DNA from: an uncultured Eubacteriales bacterium
Lineage (GTDB): Bacteria > Bacillota_A > Clostridia > Oscillospirales > Oscillospiraceae
Reading direction: 5' to 3'
NCBI GenBank assembly: GCA_949747935.1
Contig: CATKHE010000202.1
Coordinates: 1-15,986 of the forward strand
Length of the DNA stretch: 15,986 nt
A program made the position numbers and the translations under genes. Each line of letters opens with the position of its first letter. Within the stretch, counting starts at the first letter, position 1. Shown here in pieces: positions 13,360 through 15,986 of this stretch. Under the pieces are notes generated by a model. That model made no database searches and was not told the DNA's origin. It saw only the letters and a list, made by a program, of their open reading frames with translations.

Positions 13360-13879
13360 AAGAATAGGACTTCCCGTTTTGCTGGCTCTGCTGGTTCTGC
13401 TGTCCGCCTGCGGCAGAGAGAACGTTGCACTGGACCCATCCGGCTGTCTGCTCTGGTTCCCTGTGGACGATAGACTTCCCGGCTACGGCCACGGTCCAGC
13501 CCTGAGCAGCGAGTCCTACGGCGACAGTGAAACCTCAGATCCAGGGACGCTGCTCAACGCCCTTTTGGCCGGTCCCTCCCAGGATGGGCTTCGCTCCCCG
13601 TTTCCCCGGGGCGTCACTCTGCAGCATTGGGCTTGGGACGAAAGCCGACCGGGTGTGCTGCTGGTCAGCCTGTCGGAACAATATGGCGCCCTGGCCGACG
13701 TCTCCCTCAGCCTGGCTGACTACTGTATTGTATTAACGCTTTCCCAAATAAAAGGAGTAGATAACGTGGAAATCACTGCTGGTGGACATTGGGTCAGCTA
13801 CCGCAGCCATCAGCTTCTTTCTACCCGAGAGGCGGTACTCCGGGATGAGCTCGCGGATACAGCTTTGGACCTTTCGTAG
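13352..13879 (+). CDS. GerMN-domain lipoprotein
   Basis: A 175-residue predicted lipoprotein. The N-terminal signal (KRIGLPVLLALLVLLSAC) ends in the lipobox LSAC, with Cys20 as the lipidated residue. The mature part carries a single GerMN domain (about 60-155), recognisable from LLNALLAGPSQDGLRSPFP, VLLVSLSEQYG, SLADYCIVLTLSQIKGV and VEITAGG. GerMN domains occur in Bacillus GerM (envelope and cortex assembly during sporulation) and in actinobacterial LpqB (accessory to the MtrAB two-component system). The start is GTG 13352, with AAAGGAGG seven bases upstream. It overlaps the kinase stop (GTGTATAA), so its synthesis is coupled to the kinase, which favours an accessory role to that sensor. The open frame upstream to 12995 is inside the kinase gene and is rejected. 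Confidence 0.88.
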   Translation: MYKRIGLPVLLALLVLLSACGRENVALDPSGCLLWFPVDDRLPGYGHGPALSSESYGDSETSDPGTLLNALLAGPSQDGLRSPFPRGVTLQHWAWDESRPGVLLVSLSEQYGALADVSLSLADYCIVLTLSQIKGVDNVEITAGGHWVSYRSHQLLSTREAVLRDELADTALDLS

Positions 13880-13937
13880 TGTGTCCTTTCTCCCAAAATT
13901 ACAGTCAATATCTCAAAATGAAAAGGCGGCATGTCCC

Positions 13938-15299
13938 ATGATCGACTGGAAAAAGAATACCATTCATGTACTGGATATCACCGGCTATACCGCAGACGGA
14001 ATGGGAGTAGCCCGGCTGGATGGCCGTGTGGTCTTTGTCCCCTGTACCATTCAAGGCGAGCGGTGGCAGGTACGCCTGGAGAAGGTTAATAAAACAGTGG
14101 CCTGGGGCCGGGGGATAGCATTACTTGCCCCCTCCCCCGAACGAATTTCTCCAGACTGTCCTCTTTTTGGAAAATGCGGCGGCTGTCAATTTCGTCATAT
14201 GACCTATTCTGAGGAGTTGCGAGCCAAGGGACAGCGCATCACTGACGCCCTGGAGCGGGTGGGACATGTAAATCTTGACCTCCCCCCCGTTCTTGGAGCG
14301 GAACAAACCAACCGTTATCGAAATAAGGTCCAGTTTCCTGTCTCCTCCGGGGAGCGGGGCCTTTCTGTAGGCTATTACCGCTCTCGAAGCCACGATGTGC
14401 TGGACGCCCAGGACTGTCTCCTCCAGCCGGAAACCGTCACCCGCCTAAGGAACGCCTTTCGGAACTGGATGGAGGAACAGGCCATCCCTGCTTATGATGA
14501 AAAAACAGGTTTGGGCCTGATCCGCCATCTCTATGTCCGTACCAACCATTTGGGAGAAAGTCTGGTATGTGTTGTGACCAACGGCACAATGCTGCCGCAT
14601 CAGGACGAACTCCTCCATACCCTGCGCGGTGCGGAGTCGGGACTGACCGGCGTAGTACAGAACATCAATACCCGGAACACAAATGTGGTCCTGGGGGAGC
14701 AGTACCACACGCTCTGGGGCCGGGATTGGATAGAGGAAACGTTATGTCAACATACCTTCCGTCTCTCTGTACCTTCTTTTTTTCAAATCAACTGGGCACA
14801 GACAGAAAAGCTCTATAACATCGCCTTGAACTTTGCCCAGCTTGCAGGGACAGAAACAGTGCTGGATCTTTACTGTGGTATTGGTACAATCTCCCTGATT
14901 CTGGCTAAACAGGCTGGCCGGGTAATTGGTGCCGAAATTGTTCCACAAGCCATTGAAGACGCAAGAGAAAACGCCCGGCGCAACGGAATCGAAAACACGG
15001 AATTTTTCTGCGGTGACGCCGGAGCGATGGCCCGGAGACTGTCAGAGGAGGGTGTCCGCCCTGATGTCATCTGTGTGGACCCGCCACGAAAGGGATTATT
15101 GCCTGATGTGCCCGCAGTCCTAGCCGGCATGTCTCCGGACCGTATTGTCTATGTCTCCTGTGACCCGGCCACTTTGGCCCGGGATTTATACCGCTTCGCT
15201 CAGTTGGGCTATCAGGCGTTACAGGCCAGAGGGGTGGACCTGTTTCCTGGAACAGCTCATGTGGAGACGGTTGTGTTGCTGCAAAGAGGAAACTTGTAG
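13938..15299 (+). CDS. rlmD: 23S rRNA (uracil-5)-methyltransferase, RlmD/RumA family
   Basis: SAM-dependent cytosolic enzyme that makes 5-methyluridine in 23S rRNA; 453 residues, the usual length. Domains are an N-terminal TRAM/OB fold (about 5-62), an iron-sulphur cluster segment with Cys74, Cys80, Cys83 and Cys160, and a C-terminal Rossmann methyltransferase fold. The last contains the SAM motif VLDLYCGIGT (308-317), VDPPRKG (380-386), the catalytic nucleophile Cys408 in VYVSCDPATLARDL, and Glu443 in HVETV. All key residues are intact. The start is ATG 13938, with AAGGCGG at 13923-13929; the frame is open from 13782 inside the lipoprotein gene without a ribosome binding site. It is 58 bases from the lipoprotein gene and probably the last gene of the operon. 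Firmicutes paralogues modify position U747 or U1939, and which one applies here is unresolved. Confidence 0.94.
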   Translation: MIDWKKNTIHVLDITGYTADGMGVARLDGRVVFVPCTIQGERWQVRLEKVNKTVAWGRGIALLAPSPERISPDCPLFGKCGGCQFRHMTYSEELRAKGQRITDALERVGHVNLDLPPVLGAEQTNRYRNKVQFPVSSGERGLSVGYYRSRSHDVLDAQDCLLQPETVTRLRNAFRNWMEEQAIPAYDEKTGLGLIRHLYVRTNHLGESLVCVVTNGTMLPHQDELLHTLRGAESGLTGVVQNINTRNTNVVLGEQYHTLWGRDWIEETLCQHTFRLSVPSFFQINWAQTEKLYNIALNFAQLAGTETVLDLYCGIGTISLILAKQAGRVIGAEIVPQAIEDARENARRNGIENTEFFCGDAGAMARRLSEEGVRPDVICVDPPRKGLLPDVPAVLAGMSPDRIVYVSCDPATLARDLYRFAQLGYQALQARGVDLFPGTAHVETVVLLQRGNL

Positions 15300-15568
15300 A
15301 AATCCTGCGTTTCCAGCACTTTGCCCGTCATGTGGTGTTTGACGCCGAGGGCGATAAACTCCGTAATAAGCGCATTGAGGATTACATCACCGTTTCGGTC
15401 GTCATTGATATGGAGTGTGGGAGCACAAAAACTGAATAAAGCAAGGACAGGCCAACGCCGCAGATTTTGAAAAAGTTTGCTGAACTTCTTCTGCTGCGTC
15501 CGTCCCCACATATACGTTTTTATGATCTCCGCTTCTATTGCCTTGATAATTATCCATCTCCGCTTCTT
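15257..15568 (-). other. Possible decayed coding remnant in the 441-base gap behind rlmD
   Basis: The gap 15300-15741 contains no convincing gene. The minus strand is open without a stop from 15568 to the TGA at 15257, overlapping the rlmD 3' end by 43 bases. It reads, for example, NDDRNGDVILNALITEFIAL and RTQQKKFSKLF, which look protein-like. However, its only ATG (15511) has no ribosome binding site, and I recognise no family. A second minus-strand frame is open from an ATG at 15557 to a stop at 15402 (51 codons), and the plus strand is open from inside rlmD to a TAA near 15438. The composition is visibly AT-richer than the flanking genes. This could be a scar of an excised element or simple spacer DNA; confidence that it was ever a gene is low. 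Confidence 0.25.
15525..15567. repeat. 12-bp direct repeat pair
   Basis: ATCTCCGCTTCT occurs at 15525-15536 and again, identically, at 15556-15567, with 19 bases between. It lies in the AT-richer gap behind rlmD, close to the hairpin at 15578-15614. It may be chance or a duplication scar. Confidence 0.5.
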
Positions 15569-15577
15569 CTAAATTAC

Positions 15578-15614
15578 CCCCTGATGTAGTACTTTTATGA
15601 TCCTACATCAGGGG
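15578..15614. terminator. 12-bp perfect hairpin, terminator-like
   Basis: CCCCTGATGTAG (15578-15589) pairs perfectly with CTACATCAGGGG (15603-15614) around a 13-base loop. The sequence following on the plus strand is TCTATTCT, only moderately U-rich, and no U-tract lies on the other side. It could end transcription of the comEA-rlmD operon about 280 bases past rlmD, or be a remnant of a small mobile element's inverted ends. Confidence 0.5.
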
Positions 15615-15741
15615 TCTATTCTCCGTTTTACTGGAGCAGTTCACATTGGGAGGGGCGCTGATTTTTAGGACATACCCTCTCATGGTCATGCATAGAGTGG
15701 AAATGACACAGGGTCAGATAAATCATAGGAGTGTTGCTTCC

Positions 15742-15986
15742 ATGCAGACTAACAACAAAATATTACTCCGAGGGCGTCTGGATGCCCCTCCCGCCTTTTC
15801 TCACAGCAACCACGGTGTGGAATACCTCACATTTCCCCTTGCAGTCCGCCGCCTCTCCAAGACGGAGGACCGGCTTAACATTGTTGCCGCCCGTGAGCAG
15901 CTTAACGCTCTCCCCCCTTTGGAGGAGGGCAGCCCCCTCACTGTCGAGGGCGAGGTGCGCACCTTCAACAACCGCAGCGGTGTGGG
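15742..15986 (+). CDS. ssb: Single-stranded DNA-binding protein-like (SSB/OB fold), 5' part
   Basis: The first 81 codons of a gene that runs off the right edge. The fragment reads KILLRGRLDAPPAFSHSNHG, then VEYLTFPLAVRRLSKTEDRL, NIVAAREQL and LTVEGEVRTFNNRSGVG. This is the order of the SSB OB fold: N-terminal strand with Gly, the FSHxNHG-F..FPL strand pair, and the V.GEVR.FNNR strand. It fits a compact clostridial SSB variant rather than the classical E. coli type, which starts with an N-[KR]-V-x-L-x-G motif. In the cell it would coat single-stranded DNA in replication or repair. The start is ATG 15742, with AGGAG ten bases upstream; no clear promoter was seen in the preceding 100 bases. Because the C-terminus is missing, the acidic tail cannot be checked, and a divergent accessory SSB remains possible. 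Confidence 0.75.
   Translation, partial: MQTNNKILLRGRLDAPPAFSHSNHGVEYLTFPLAVRRLSKTEDRLNIVAAREQLNALPPLEEGSPLTVEGEVRTFNNRSGV

Noticed and set aside
1..15986. CRISPR array, tRNA, rRNA, riboswitch, transposase or toxin-antitoxin pair
   Set aside because: I looked for regular spaced repeats, cloverleaf or T-box-like leaders and typical recombinase motifs, and saw none by eye; a covariance-model scan would be needed to exclude small RNAs.

Overview
The window is GC-rich, densely packed chromosomal DNA from a low-GC-phylum but high-GC-composition Clostridia. The most likely source is a gut Oscillospiraceae member (Flavonifractor, Oscillibacter or Intestinimonas type). The reasons are a DUF4364 gene, a GerMN lipoprotein, a Cys-rich conserved clostridial protein, a PBP5-like carboxypeptidase with a C-terminal anchor, and strong Gram-positive AGGAGG ribosome binding sites. 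Placement at genus level is inference. I see no tRNA, rRNA, CRISPR array, intact insertion sequence or phage.

Layout, left to right. (1) 2-736 is the 3' part of trpS. (2) 812-3871 is a tightly packed envelope operon: a WecA/TagO-type polyprenyl-phosphate GlcNAc-1-P transferase, UDP-GlcNAc 2-epimerase (wecB), and a membrane-anchored exported protein of unknown function. (3) On the minus strand, 4966-3873 holds three small proteins of unknown function. It meets the envelope operon tail to tail with one base between the stops. (4) 5031-7076 holds a YfcE-type metallophosphoesterase and a cardiolipin synthase, ending at a strong bidirectional terminator. (5) 7936-7112 on the minus strand is a conserved Cys-rich clostridial protein. 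It is divergent from 8105-9099, a DUF4364 winged-helix protein followed by a NimA/PNPOx-like flavoprotein, and a second bidirectional terminator follows. (6) 10522-9167 on the minus strand is a D-Ala-D-Ala carboxypeptidase. (7) 10724-15299 is a co-directional five-gene run: comEA, an OmpR-family response regulator, its histidine kinase, a GerMN lipoprotein and the 23S rRNA uracil methyltransferase rlmD. (8) 15300-15741 is an AT-richer intergenic stretch with a possible decayed reading frame, a 12-bp direct repeat and a 12-bp-stem hairpin. (9) From 15742 an SSB-like gene runs off the window.

Much of the gene content concerns the cell envelope: glycopolymer linkage unit, cardiolipin, peptidoglycan trimming, and an envelope-type two-component system with a lipoprotein partner. 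The most notable points are the response regulator-kinase-GerMN lipoprotein module, which parallels actinobacterial MtrA-MtrB-LpqB; the kinase start, where the only good Shine-Dalgarno points at an ACG codon; the uncharacterised three-gene minus-strand cluster; and the possible element scar behind rlmD. No clear new defence or mobile system is visible.
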